A DNA stretch of 33,829 nt from Flavobacterium psychrophilum (GCA_943325515.2 CALPPS020000016.1:1-33829); one strand, 5' to 3'; counted from the stretch's first letter, positions 24,625 to 32,898 are shown. Translations and numbers: made by a program. The notes: generated from the sequence alone by a model not told the origin.

Positions 24625-25146
24625 TTATTTTTTACCTTTTGATACTTTTTTCAAATCATCGCCACCAGGCAAATTCATCTTGTCTGTCAAAACAGAAAGC
24701 TCATCCAAATCAAAATTACCAATTAAAGACATCAATACTGACTCTTCTTTTCCTCCACCTTCAACAAACATTAATAGTTCTTTAATTTGCGAATCTGAAG
24801 CTCCCGATTTTACATAAATTTTTACACTTTTCCCTTTTTCGTTCATACGCATTAGTTCTTCTAAAGCGGATGATTTAATATACTTATCGGAGACAGCTTT
24901 CATCTCGTCAGATCTTTTATCGCTTTGTGTGACAAATACCTTCAGATTGTCTAATTTTTTGATAAGGTTCACATATTGTTGTGTTTCTTTATCTTTTACA
25001 TCCATTTTACTTAACAGAGCAAACATCTTTTTATTCACTATTACTGTGGTTACATCATCCAAACCGTCAAATTTATCGAAGACAGATTGTGCAAAAAAGG
25101 TGTTTGTCGTTAAAACTATTACCAGACTTAAAATTAATTTTTTCAT
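24625..25146 (-). CDS. Exported DUF4252 protein
   Basis: A 173-residue protein with a Sec signal peptide ending TFFAQ at about residue 20 and no lipobox. The mature part (FDKFDGLDDVTTVIVNKKMF, then KVFVTQSDKR, then VKIYVKSGASDSQIKELLMFVEG) fits DUF4252. It appears to be a paralogue of the next gene, differing in being soluble rather than lipid-anchored. It lies 15 nt after the putative anti-sigma gene in a tight four-gene operon. The basic C-terminus (KKVSKGKK) has no known role. Confidence 0.82.
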   Translation of the reverse strand: MKKLILSLVIVLTTNTFFAQSVFDKFDGLDDVTTVIVNKKMFALLSKMDVKDKETQQYVNLIKKLDNLKVFVTQSDKRSDEMKAVSDKYIKSSALEELMRMNEKGKSVKIYVKSGASDSQIKELLMFVEGGGKEESVLMSLIGNFDLDELSVLTDKMNLPGGDDLKKVSKGKK

Positions 25147-25161
25147 TTTTCTAGATTTTAA

Positions 25162-25608
25162 TTATTTAAAAATTTTGTTTTTTGTTTGTTCGTATTCATT
25201 AATATATTTTATACTTCCTAAACCTTTATTTACATGTTCAGAAATCATATCCAATGCTTTTTGCGTTTCTCTAAAAGCAATTTTAGGATCATCAATCGTA
25301 CCTAAATCTTGCGACTCTGGTTTATTGTATTGGTTAAATGTAAATAGTACCGCGCCCAATAAAACTACTACAGATGCAGCAACGGATAACCACAATAAAT
25401 TTGAACTTTTGTTGTTTTTTAAAGTTACTGGTGCAATAAACTGTTCTTGTTTTGCTTGAACGGCATAAACAAATATTGGTTTATATTGATCCAAAGTTGG
25501 GGCAACATTGGAAGAAGCAAAATAATCTTTTAACTCTTTTTCTTCTAAAATAGTGGTTGCTGCAGCAAAGTATTTTTCTAATAATTTTTCAATTCTATCC
25601 AATACCAT
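25162..25608 (-). CDS. Putative anti-sigma factor, single-pass membrane protein
   Basis: A 148-residue protein with a cytoplasmic N-terminal region (about 1-68), one transmembrane helix (about 70-91, LLWLSVAASVVVLLGAVLF) and a short periplasmic tail. Size and topology are those of anti-sigma factors, and it follows an ECF sigma gene with a 14-nt overlap, the usual coupling for a sigma/anti-sigma pair. I do not see a clear zinc-binding HxxxCxxC motif, so it is probably of the zinc-free type common in Bacteroidota. Assignment rests on context and topology. Confidence 0.72.
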   Translation of the reverse strand: MVLDRIEKLLEKYFAAATTILEEKELKDYFASSNVAPTLDQYKPIFVYAVQAKQEQFIAPVTLKNNKSSNLLWLSVAASVVVLLGAVLFTFNQYNKPESQDLGTIDDPKIAFRETQKALDMISEHVNKGLGSIKYINEYEQTKNKIFK

Positions 25609-26104
25609 AATGATGTACTTTTATCATTCGTTCTCTTATTGTTTTTCTTGCTCTTGAGAGTGCTGTTCTGATGGCTTGCTCATTCATTTCTAACACCTTA
25701 GCTATTTCCTCAAATTCCATTTCTTCAATATCACGCATTTGAACAATAAGTTTTTGTTGTTCGGGCAAGTTGTTTATGATCTTTTCAACCCAGTTCCAAG
25801 TGTCTTTGTCCTCCAATCTTTCTTGCAAACCTGCTTCCCTGTCGGTGTAATTGTTTTGAACAATTATAATGTTACTAGCTCGTTTGGATTTCAATTGGTC
25901 TAAACAATAATTCTTTGTCATTGTCATAGCAAATGCTTCTATACTTTTATACCCATTCAAACTTTCGTTCTTATTCCATAATTTGACTAACACTTCTTGA
26001 GTGGCATCTTCAGCTTCTTCACCGCTCACGAGTAATCGTTTAGCTATTCGGAAGATTTTATCCTTAAACGGATTGACTAGTTGCATAAACTCTTTTTGAT
26101 GCAT
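25595..26104 (-). CDS. ECF-type RNA polymerase sigma factor
   Basis: A 169-residue sigma-70 family factor with only regions 2 and 4. Region 2 (about 10-75) includes EEAEDATQEVLVKLWN and the -10 recognition segment EAFAMTMTKNYCLDQLKSKR. Region 4 (about 105-160) includes NLPEQQKLIVQMRDIEEMEF and the helix-turn-helix EEIAKVLEMNEQAIRTALSR. It should direct transcription of its own operon and probably others in response to an envelope signal relayed by the following membrane protein. Upstream are two direct copies of GACTAGT. It is divergent from an S41 protease gene. Confidence 0.93.
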   Translation of the reverse strand: MHQKEFMQLVNPFKDKIFRIAKRLLVSGEEAEDATQEVLVKLWNKNESLNGYKSIEAFAMTMTKNYCLDQLKSKRASNIIIVQNNYTDREAGLQERLEDKDTWNWVEKIINNLPEQQKLIVQMRDIEEMEFEEIAKVLEMNEQAIRTALSRARKTIRERMIKVHHYGIG

Positions 26105-26117
26105 CGAAACTACTTTT

Positions 26118-26152
26118 GACTAGTGGTTATATAAGCTAGACGAGGGACTAGT
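26118..26152. promoter_or_regulatory. Paired GACTAGT boxes upstream of the ECF sigma gene
   Basis: GACTAGT occurs at 26118-26124 and 26146-26152, 28 bp apart, each containing the palindrome ACTAGT, in the divergent region between the sigma gene and the S41 protease. A binding site for a regulator is possible; I see no direct proof. Confidence 0.35.
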
Positions 26153-26225
26153 TTATTTGTTACAAACAAAATACAATTATTAATATAAACTTAGTAAATT
26201 TACACTTAATAAATTAAAAGTAATT

Positions 26226-27644
26226 ATGAAAAAGTTTCAGATTTACTCATTGTTCTTATTATTAACAGTCGTTCCCAATGGATGTTCTGATATGGATGAC
26301 AATGCCGTTCCTAGTACTCTTGAAGTAAAAGACTTTGTGTGGAAAGGAATGAATTTATATTACCTCTGGCAAACCGATGTGACAGATTTGGCTGACGACA
26401 GATTTGCTAATCAATCGGAGTTGAACAACTTCTTAACCACGTTTGCAAATTCAACAGATTTATTCAATCACTTGCGTGTGCCTTCGCCTACAGACAGGTT
26501 TAGTGGTATCTATAGCGACTATTCCGTCTTAGAAGGTGTGCTTTCGGGAAGCACTTTGAACAACGGAATGGATTTTGGGCTAAAACATGTTAATTCAACT
26601 ACTAATGTATATGGGTGGGTTAGGTACATTATTCCGAATTCTGATGCTGCTAACAAAGACATACAACGCGGAGATATTTTCTATGCGATTAACGGAATTT
26701 CGTTGACAGATGACAATTATAGAACACTCCTATTCAGCAATGATGAAACTTATACTGTTAACTTAGCTGATTATAGTTGCGACAATAGCGGTTTAGTCAC
26801 TATTACACCAAACGGTCAATCAGTTACTTTAAACAAAACTGCCTTGGAAGAAAATCCTTTATATTTAAATACGGTTATTACACAAGGCACACACAATATC
26901 GGATACTTAATGTATAACGGATTTTATGCTAATTATGATAACCAACTTAACGCGGCTATTGGCAATTTGGCAGCACAAAATGTGACTGATTTAGTACTCG
27001 ATTTGCGTTATAACTCAGGAGGTTCTGTCAATACTGCAGTGAAATTAGCCAGCATGATAACAGGACAATTTACCGGGCAACTCTTTGCTAGACAACAATG
27101 GAATGCCAAAGCGCAAGCATACTATTTGAATAACAATCCTGGTGCTTTACAAAACAAATTCATTGGCGGTTTAAATGGTTTGAACCTTAATAAAGTCTAC
27201 ATCTTGACAACCAAAGGTACTGCATCCGCCAGCGAGTTGGTAATTAACTGCTTGAAACCTTATGTAGAAGTTGTGCAAATTGGTGACATCACCACGGGTA
27301 AAAATGTAGGGTCAATTACGCTCTATGATTCGCCTACATTTGCTAAAACCAATGTAAACCCCAACCACAAATATGCAATGCAACCCATAGTGTTGAAGAT
27401 AGTAAACAAAAATAATTTTGGCGACTATACAACTGGAATAAACCCTACTATTTTGTTGCCCGAAAACCTCAACAACATGGGTACTCTTGGCAGTGTAAAC
27501 GAACCTTTATTGAATGTTGCCATTAACCAAATTATTTCTAGCGGTAAAAAAATCCCACAAGTACCAAGCTTTATTCACAGAGACTTTACCGATGCCAAAT
27601 TACAGAATCCCTTACGCAGCGAAATGTATGTGGAAAGGAAGTAA
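26226..27644 (+). CDS. S41 family (C-terminal-processing-like) peptidase lipoprotein
   Basis: A 472-residue protein with a lipoprotein signal (VVPNGC, Cys20). A helical N-terminal part (VKDFVWKGMNLYYLWQ) is typical of Bacteroidota S41 lipoproteins. A PDZ-like domain spans about 110-195 (YIIPNSDAANKDIQRGDIFYAINGISL), followed by the S41 catalytic domain. DLVLDLRYNSGGSV and LTTKGTASASELVINCL contain the conserved core; the nucleophile is probably the first Ser of SASE. It should be a periplasm-facing or surface peptidase, substrate unknown. It is divergent from the ECF operon, though a shared regulatory link is unproven. Confidence 0.92.
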   Translation: MKKFQIYSLFLLLTVVPNGCSDMDDNAVPSTLEVKDFVWKGMNLYYLWQTDVTDLADDRFANQSELNNFLTTFANSTDLFNHLRVPSPTDRFSGIYSDYSVLEGVLSGSTLNNGMDFGLKHVNSTTNVYGWVRYIIPNSDAANKDIQRGDIFYAINGISLTDDNYRTLLFSNDETYTVNLADYSCDNSGLVTITPNGQSVTLNKTALEENPLYLNTVITQGTHNIGYLMYNGFYANYDNQLNAAIGNLAAQNVTDLVLDLRYNSGGSVNTAVKLASMITGQFTGQLFARQQWNAKAQAYYLNNNPGALQNKFIGGLNGLNLNKVYILTTKGTASASELVINCLKPYVEVVQIGDITTGKNVGSITLYDSPTFAKTNVNPNHKYAMQPIVLKIVNKNNFGDYTTGINPTILLPENLNNMGTLGSVNEPLLNVAINQIISSGKKIPQVPSFIHRDFTDAKLQNPLRSEMYVERK

Positions 27645-27690
27645 AAATTTATTCTTAAAAGTAATAAAATTAAATTTACAAAAAGATATG

Positions 27691-27873
27691 TTATCTTCTG
27701 TTCAATAATCTAATGGTTCCGTATACAAAAAGCATAAATGCAATAAGCCTTAAACCCATAAATATATTGGGTAACGGTTTTTGTATAAAATAGCTGACAA
27801 CTGCTATACCAACACTTATTAAAATTAATTTTAAGGGAGATGATTCTTTAAAGAACCCTAAAACTTTATTCAT
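27691..27873 (-). CDS. Small two-helix membrane protein downstream of ftsY
   Basis: A 60-residue protein: a basic amphipathic start (MNKVLGFFKESSP), two predicted membrane helices (about 14-30 and 38-55) and a positively charged end (RLLNRR). I do not recognise a family. Its ATG lies 6 nt after the ftsY stop on the same strand, so it is probably translated from the ftsY message, which supports it being real. A link to membrane protein insertion is suggested only by this position. Confidence 0.62.
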   Translation of the reverse strand: MNKVLGFFKESSPLKLILISVGIAVVSYFIQKPLPNIFMGLRLIAFMLFVYGTIRLLNRR

Positions 27874-27879
27874 AATCTT

Positions 27880-28833
27880 TTATTTAAAAAATGAATCTAC
27901 AAATTCAAATTTATTAAACACTTGCAAATCTTCAATACCTTCACCTACTCCAATATATTTAACTGGTATTTGAAATTGGTCTGAGATACCTATTACAACA
28001 CCACCTTTAGCCGTTCCGTCTAACTTGGTAACCGCCAGGCATGATACTTCAGTTGAAGCAGTAAACTGTTTAGCTTGTTCAAAAGCATTTTGTCCTGTAG
28101 AGCCATCTAAAACCAATAATACATCATGCGGTGCATCAGCAACTACTTTTTGCATCACTCGTTTTACTTTGGATAATTCTGCCATTAAATTGGCTTTATT
28201 ATGCAAACGACCTGCTGTATCTATAATCACTACATCTGCATTTTGAGTTATCGCACTTTGTAGTGTATCAAAAGCTACCGAAGCTGGATCACTTCCCATT
28301 TGTTGTTTTACTAATGGAACACCTACTCTATCTGCCCATATTTGTAATTGGTCGATAGCAGCAGCACGAAAAGTATCAGCAGCACCAAGAACTACCTTGT
28401 ATCCAGCTTTCTTAAATTGGTTTGCTAACTTCCCAATGGTTGTAGTTTTTCCAACACCATTTACACCAACAACCATTATTACATATGGTTTTTTATTTGC
28501 AGGAATGGTAAACTCAGTTTCTTCTCCAGATTTTGTTTCTGATAAAAGTCCTGCAATTTCTTCACGAAGAATTTGGTTCAATTCATCAGTACCCATGTAT
28601 TTATCGTTAGAAACTCGGGTTTCAATTCTTTCGATGATTTTGAGTGTAGTATTAACACCTACATCAGAGGAAACAAGGACTTCTTCAAGATTGTCTAAAA
28701 CCTCATCATCTACCTTTGATTTACCTGCAACAGCTTTGGTTAGTTTAGAGATAAACGAGGTTTTCGTTTGTTCTAAACCTTTATCTAAGATTTCTTTCTT
28801 TTCTGAGGAAAATATTCTTTTAAAAAAACTCAT
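27880..28833 (-). CDS. ftsY: Signal recognition particle receptor FtsY
   Basis: A 317-residue SRP GTPase receptor that docks SRP-ribosome complexes at the membrane. The N-terminal acidic A domain is very short, as in many Bacteroidota. The N domain four-helix bundle is about 15-95. In the G domain, GVNGVGKTTTIGKLA is G1, DTFRAAAIDQLQIWA is the insertion-box region, DTAGRLHNKANLM is G3, and TKLDGTAKGG is G4. All GTPase motifs are intact. It has its own -7 element, which overlaps the end of the preceding ribosomal operon's terminator. Confidence 0.97.
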   Translation of the reverse strand: MSFFKRIFSSEKKEILDKGLEQTKTSFISKLTKAVAGKSKVDDEVLDNLEEVLVSSDVGVNTTLKIIERIETRVSNDKYMGTDELNQILREEIAGLLSETKSGEETEFTIPANKKPYVIMVVGVNGVGKTTTIGKLANQFKKAGYKVVLGAADTFRAAAIDQLQIWADRVGVPLVKQQMGSDPASVAFDTLQSAITQNADVVIIDTAGRLHNKANLMAELSKVKRVMQKVVADAPHDVLLVLDGSTGQNAFEQAKQFTASTEVSCLAVTKLDGTAKGGVVIGISDQFQIPVKYIGVGEGIEDLQVFNKFEFVDSFFK

Positions 28834-28897
28834 TATAATTTTAGTATTGAGGAATTAAGAATTAGATTTTAACCTACTACTTATTGTATAACAGCGA

Positions 28898-28905
28898 CAA
28901 ATATA
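28898..28905 (-). promoter_or_regulatory. Bacteroidota -7 element for ftsY
   Basis: The minus strand reads TATATTTG (exact TAnnTTTG), 64 nt upstream of the ftsY ATG. The element begins inside the AT tail of the upstream terminator. Confidence 0.55.
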
Positions 28906-28940
28906 AAAATAAAAAGCTACTTTCTAACGAAAGTAGCTTT
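28904..28940 (-). terminator. Terminator of the rpmB-rpmG-DUF4295 operon
   Basis: A perfect 12-bp stem (AAAGCTACTTTC at 28913-28924, GAAAGTAGCTTT at 28929-28940) with a 4-nt loop is followed on the minus strand by a U-rich tract. It lies 21 nt after the DUF4295 stop. Confidence 0.9.
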
Positions 28941-28961
28941 GATGTATAGCGTTTTATATAA

Positions 28962-29114
28962 TTATTTCTTTTTTAGAAAATTATCTACTTCCTCTGGTGT
29001 CATTATACTTTCAACAAAAGTGTAAGCACCAGTTTTTGGTGACTTAACCATTTTAATTGCTTTGGTCAATCTTTTTGAAGTTGTTTGTAACGTTGCAACG
29101 GTTTTTTTTGCCAT
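28962..29114 (-). CDS. DUF4295 small basic protein
   Basis: A 50-residue gene, translating from ATG at 29114 to TAA at 28962 as MAKKTVATLQTTSKRLTKAI followed by KMVKSPKTGAYTFVESIMTP and a final EEVDNFLKKK. It matches the DUF4295 family, which in Bacteroidota almost always follows rpmB and rpmG. It is small, Lys-rich and highly conserved, so a ribosome-associated role is a fair guess, but its function is unknown. It begins 45 nt after the L33 stop, and the operon's terminator follows it. Confidence 0.9.
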   Translation of the reverse strand: MAKKTVATLQTTSKRLTKAIKMVKSPKTGAYTFVESIMTPEEVDNFLKKK

Positions 29115-29159
29115 GATTATTGAGTATTTGAAATTTTACAAATAAGGTAAAACTCTAAA

Positions 29160-29342
29160 TTATTTAATTTCTTTATGAACAGTCATTCTCTTTAAGATTG
29201 GATTAAATTTTTTAATCTCTAATCTGTCTGGAGTATTTTTTTTGTTTTTGTTAGTGATGTAACGAGAAGTTCCAGGAAGACCTGTTCCTTTGTGTTCAGT
29301 ACACTCTAAAATAACTTGTATTCTATTACCTTTCTTTGCCAT
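29160..29342 (-). CDS. rpmG: 50S ribosomal protein L33
   Basis: A 60-residue L33: [18 protein letters not shown], then [20 protein letters not shown] and a VHKEIK end. Zinc-type L33 has two CxxC pairs; here only Cys14 remains, so this is the zinc-free (C-minus) form. It is the second gene of the L28-L33-DUF4295 operon, 25 nt after rpmB. Confidence 0.97.
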   Translation of the reverse strand: MAKKGNRIQVILECTEHKGTGLPGTSRYITNKNKKNTPDRLEIKKFNPILKRMTVHKEIK

Positions 29343-29367
29343 CTTACTTTATTTTTATTGGATAGAA

Positions 29368-29604
29368 TTATTTAATAAATCCTTCAACTCTTGCTTTTTT
29401 CAAAACAGCAGCTAATCCATTTTTGTTGATTGTTTTAATTGTAGACGCAGCTACTCTTAGCGTAATCCATCTGTCTTCTTCAGCAAGATAGAAACGTTTT
29501 TTAACTAAGTTAACAGAAAATTTTCTCTTAGTTTTGTTCATAGCGTGAGAAACATTATTTCCTACCATCGCTTTTTTACCTGTAAGGTCACAAACTCTTG
29601 ACAT
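29368..29604 (-). CDS. rpmB: 50S ribosomal protein L28
   Basis: A 78-residue L28: [20 protein letters not shown], then [15 protein letters not shown] and [15 protein letters not shown] end. It has a single Cys at position 5 and no CxxC, so it is the zinc-free type. It is the first gene of the ribosomal operon, 37 nt from the promoter -7 element. Confidence 0.97.
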   Translation of the reverse strand: MSRVCDLTGKKAMVGNNVSHAMNKTKRKFSVNLVKKRFYLAEEDRWITLRVAASTIKTINKNGLAAVLKKARVEGFIK

Positions 29605-29640
29605 TATTCTTTTCTTTTATCGTTATTCAATTCGAGGGTG

Positions 29641-29672
29641 CAAACTTAAGGAAAATATATTGTAGTAACAAA
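29641..29672 (-). promoter_or_regulatory. Promoter of the rpmB-rpmG-DUF4295 operon
   Basis: On the minus strand TTTG (29672-29669), a 20-nt spacer and TAAGTTTG (29648-29641) match the Bacteroidota consensus exactly. It is the clearest protein-coding promoter in the window. Confidence 0.82.
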
Positions 29673-29676
29673 AAAA

Positions 29677-30927
29677 TTAGTGCAGATTTTTTAAAATTTC
29701 TTTCTGCAATATTTCCAGTGCTTTATTTGCTGTTCTATCTATCACTTTTTCACGAGGTTGGCCAAAATCAAATTCAGTAATTATAATTTCATTTGGCGTA
29801 GCCAAAGCAATAAATACTTTGCCAACTTCTGCATCTGCTTCGCCTTTACTCGGACCAGCGTTACCTGTTGTAGCTATGGCATAATCCGTTTGCATCAATT
29901 TTTGAATTCCAATAGCCATTTCTTTTGCAACAGCAGCACTTACTACAGATTCGTTATCAATAGTGCTTTGTGAAACACCTAAAATAGAAACTTTTGTATC
30001 GGTAGCATAACTTACTACGCTTCCACGAAAGTAATGTGAAGCACCTGAAACTGATGTTAACATTTGAGAAATTTTTCCACCAGTACAACTTTCGGCTGTG
30101 GAAATGGTTTTTCTATGCTGTAATAGTAATCTTCCAACCACAACTTCAATAGTATCGTCTTGATCAAAACCAACTATAATGTCTCCAATAATTTTGGATA
30201 AACTTGTGACGTTTTCTTCTATGGCTTTTTCTAAAATATCTTTGTTTTCACCTCTGGCCGTTAAACGCAAACGAACTTTTCCTGGACTTGGTAAATAAGC
30301 TAACTTTATAAACTCAGGAAGATTATTTTCCCAATTTTCTATTCGCTCAGCCACCATACTTTCTCCTTGTCCATAAGTCATAATGGTTTTATGAATAATG
30401 TAGGGTCTTTTGAATTCAGATACTATTTTTGGAATTAACTCTTCATTTACAATTCCTTTCATTTCATAGGGAACGCCGGGCATTGAGACAAAAATAGTTT
30501 TCTCCTTTTGCATCCACATACCTGCAGCAGTTCCATAATTGTTTCTCAAAACCTGAGCTTTTGAAGGCAATAAGGCTTGATCTATATTGACTTGTGTAGG
30601 TATGAAATTGAGCTTGGTAAATAATGCTATGATATGATCTTCAACTTCCTGATTTCTGACAAAAGTATCTTCGAAGTAATCACAAAAGGTTTTCTTGGTT
30701 ATGTCATCTTTTGTTGGTCCTAATCCACCTGTTATGATAACAAAATCTACTTTATTCTGAAGTGATGAAAATGTATTTAAAATTTGTTGTTTATCATCTG
30801 AAATGGAAAGCATTTCAGTTGTTTGAACTCCAATTTTATCCAATGCTTTGGCGATATAACCGGAGTTGGTATCCACAATTTGCCCGATTAAGATTTCATC
30901 CCCAATAGTTACTATGGTTGCTTTCAT
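29677..30927 (-). CDS. cinA: CinA-family nicotinamide-nucleotide amidohydrolase
   Basis: A 416-residue two-domain CinA. The N-terminal MoaB/MogA-like domain (about 1-170, [19 protein letters not shown] and [13 protein letters not shown]) is linked to ADP-ribose or COG1058 pyrophosphatase activity. The C-terminal PncC domain (about 255-416, [20 protein letters not shown] and [12 protein letters not shown]) deamidates NMN to NaMN for NAD recycling. Length and motifs are complete. It is transcribed towards rpmB, with the rpmB promoter immediately after its stop, and Hpt lies upstream behind a terminator. Confidence 0.95.
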   Translation of the reverse strand: MKATIVTIGDEILIGQIVDTNSGYIAKALDKIGVQTTEMLSISDDKQQILNTFSSLQNKVDFVIITGGLGPTKDDITKKTFCDYFEDTFVRNQEVEDHIIALFTKLNFIPTQVNIDQALLPSKAQVLRNNYGTAAGMWMQKEKTIFVSMPGVPYEMKGIVNEELIPKIVSEFKRPYIIHKTIMTYGQGESMVAERIENWENNLPEFIKLAYLPSPGKVRLRLTARGENKDILEKAIEENVTSLSKIIGDIIVGFDQDDTIEVVVGRLLLQHRKTISTAESCTGGKISQMLTSVSGASHYFRGSVVSYATDTKVSILGVSQSTIDNESVVSAAVAKEMAIGIQKLMQTDYAIATTGNAGPSKGEADAEVGKVFIALATPNEIIITEFDFGQPREKVIDRTANKALEILQKEILKNLH

Positions 30928-31070
30928 TATTTTTAAAGATTTTCGGAAATAGATTTTAAAATTTCTTATGTGATATTTTTCATTTCCGACACTTGGAAGT
31001 ATTATTATTTTTAATTGGTATTAAGTGAAAGGTTTACTTTAAAAGTGTAAATCTTGAAAAAGATTGAAAT

Positions 31071-31104
31071 AAAAAAAGCGGTAGTTATCAAATCTTATAA
31101 CTAC
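31071..31104 (-). terminator. Terminator after the Hpt gene
   Basis: An 8-bp stem (GTAGTTAT at 31081-31088, ATAACTAC at 31097-31104) is followed on the minus strand by CG, C and seven U. It closes the exonuclease-FAH-Hpt operon; 31105-31124 and the rest of the gap to cinA hold no other gene. Confidence 0.8.
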
Positions 31105-31124
31105 GTATATTTTAACTTCTTATT

Positions 31125-31469
31125 TTATAATTCGTAATCTTTTTTGATTTCTTTTACAGCTTTTTCTATCTGATTTTGAATACTTTCGAAAGTATAAACA
31201 ATCTCTTTTCGTTTTCCTTCTCTTTTAGTCCAAGCTTCTACTTGGATAATTTCTTCGAACGCAACAGACATTCCTAATAAATCTAAACTAGGTTTTATTT
31301 TGTGAGCATAGCCATAAGCTAATTTGTAGTCTTTTGTTTTGATACCTATATCTATTTGTTTCAAATCCTGAGGAACTTCTGTAACAAAAAGCGTAATGAT
31401 TTGAGTAACAAATTCAGGATCATTATCTGAAAGCGCATATACTTTTGCTAGGTTGTAGTTTATTGCCAT
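31125..31469 (-). CDS. Stand-alone histidine phosphotransfer (Hpt) protein
   Basis: A 114-residue all-helical Hpt domain with AHKIKPSLDLLGM placing the phospho-accepting His56. EFVTQIITLFVTEVPQDL precedes it as the usual first helices. Such proteins pass phosphate between hybrid kinases and response regulators. No kinase or regulator gene is nearby, so the partner is encoded elsewhere. It overlaps the FAH-family gene stop by one base (TAATG), so translation is coupled. It is the last gene of the operon. Confidence 0.88.
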   Translation of the reverse strand: MAINYNLAKVYALSDNDPEFVTQIITLFVTEVPQDLKQIDIGIKTKDYKLAYGYAHKIKPSLDLLGMSVAFEEIIQVEAWTKREGKRKEIVYTFESIQNQIEKAVKEIKKDYEL

Positions 31470-32080
31470 TATTTAATATGTAATCTTAGAACTTTTTTAT
31501 TTTCTATAAACCCTTCAAGGATATCATTAGGGGATACACTAGCAACTCCTTCAGGTGTACCTGTAAAAATTATGTCTCCTTTTTTTAGTGTAAAATACTG
31601 AGAAACGTAAGAGATAATTTCGTTAATTTTCCACATCATGTTGCTTGTATTTCCTTTTTGAACAGTGTGGCCGTTATTGGTTAATTCAAAAGTAATATTT
31701 TCCATCGAAACAAAATTGTTTTTAGGAAGAAAGTCACCAATAATAGCTGAACCATCAAAAGCTTTTGCTTTTTCCCAAGGCAAGCCTTTTTCTTTTAACT
31801 TATTTTGAACGTCTCTTGCAGTCATATCGATTCCTAATCCTATTTCGTCATAGTACTTATGTGCAAATTTAGTGTCTATATATTTTCCTACTTTATTTAT
31901 TTTAACTAAAATTTCTATTTCATGATGAATATCATTACTAAATTCTGGAATTACAAAAGGTGTTTTCTTAGGTAGGACTGCAGTATCAGGTTTTAAGAAT
32001 ATAACAGGTTCATCAGGACGTTCATTTTTCAATTCCTCAATGTGATTTACATAATTTCTACCAATGCAGATTATTTTCAT
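31469..32080 (-). CDS. Fumarylacetoacetate hydrolase family protein
   Basis: A 203-residue single-domain FAH-fold enzyme. HHEIEILVKI gives the metal-binding Glu pair, LGIDMTARDVQNKLKEKGLPW the conserved core, and IIFTGTPEGVASV the C-terminal substrate loop. In other bacteria similar small FAHD1-type enzymes act as acylpyruvases or oxaloacetate decarboxylases; the exact substrate here is unknown. It begins 15 nt after the exonuclease stop and is one base overlapped with the Hpt gene. No aromatic degradation genes surround it, so a tyrosine-catabolic role is less likely. Confidence 0.92.
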   Translation of the reverse strand: MKIICIGRNYVNHIEELKNERPDEPVIFLKPDTAVLPKKTPFVIPEFSNDIHHEIEILVKINKVGKYIDTKFAHKYYDEIGLGIDMTARDVQNKLKEKGLPWEKAKAFDGSAIIGDFLPKNNFVSMENITFELTNNGHTVQKGNTSNMMWKINEIISYVSQYFTLKKGDIIFTGTPEGVASVSPNDILEGFIENKKVLRLHIK

Positions 32081-32095
32081 GAATTTAAAATAAGA

Positions 32096-32872
32096 TTAAT
32101 TCAATTTATTATTCAATTTTCTCAACTTTAATCCAGTCAAAACTTTTTTGGTATATAAAGGGAATTCTGCATTTTGTATCCAACCAAAATAGCCAGGTTC
32201 TTTATCTAAAATATCATCTACTAAGGCACCTTTATGTTTTCCAAAAGTAAAAATCTCTTGGCCTTCGGTATTCAAAGCAATAAACCCTGCAAAATCTAAA
32301 GACTTTTTACGTGTTGTGTATTCAGAAAGTGTTTTCATATCGTTTTCTAAATCCTCATATCTGTCTAATTGTGCTTTTAGGATTTCATAGGTTGCCATAG
32401 TATCTGCTTCGGCACTATGTGCGTTTTCTAAACTTTCATTACAGTAAAATTTGTACGCAGCACTTAGTGTTCTTTCTTCTTTTTTATGAAAAATAGTTTG
32501 TACATCAACTGACACTCTGTTTTTCATATCAAAATCTACATCGGCACGAAGCAATTCTTCTGCCAAAAGCGGAATGTCAAATCTATCGGAATTAAATCCC
32601 GCTAAATCCGAATCCTTAATCATAGTATATATTTGTCCTGAAAGTTCTTTAAAAGTTGGTTCGTTTGCCACTTTTTCATTCGTAATTCCATGAACAGCGG
32701 TTGTTTGTGGCGGAATAGGAATTGTTGGATTGACTAACCAAGTTTTGCTTTCTTTATTGCCGTTAGGATAGATTTTAAAGATTGAGATTTCTACTATTCT
32801 GTCTTTAGCTACATCAATTCCTGTTGTCTCTAAGTCGAAGAAACAAATGGGTCTGTTGAGTTTTAATTCCAT
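32096..32872 (-). CDS. DnaQ-like 3'-5' exonuclease with ExoX-like C-terminus
   Basis: A 258-residue DEDDh exonuclease. ExoI CFFDLETTG holds the first Asp and Glu, GFNSDRFDIPLL the second Asp, and HSAEADTMATYEIL the catalytic His and final Asp. The C-terminal part (about 200-250, FTFGKHKGALVDDILDKEPG followed by YFGWIQN) matches the ExoX-like C-terminal domain. It is probably a DNA repair or proofreading-type nuclease acting on single-stranded 3' ends. It heads the operon with the FAH and Hpt genes; its -7 element lies about 18 nt upstream of the ATG. Confidence 0.93.
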   Translation of the reverse strand: MELKLNRPICFFDLETTGIDVAKDRIVEISIFKIYPNGNKESKTWLVNPTIPIPPQTTAVHGITNEKVANEPTFKELSGQIYTMIKDSDLAGFNSDRFDIPLLAEELLRADVDFDMKNRVSVDVQTIFHKKEERTLSAAYKFYCNESLENAHSAEADTMATYEILKAQLDRYEDLENDMKTLSEYTTRKKSLDFAGFIALNTEGQEIFTFGKHKGALVDDILDKEPGYFGWIQNAEFPLYTKKVLTGLKLRKLNNKLN

Positions 32873-32890
32873 TATAAAAATTTAAGTCAA

Positions 32891-32898
32891 CAAATATA
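32891..32898 (-). promoter_or_regulatory. Bacteroidota -7 element for the exonuclease operon
   Basis: The minus strand reads TATATTTG, an exact TAnnTTTG, 18 nt upstream of the ATG at 32872. No clear -33 TTTG was found. Confidence 0.5.
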
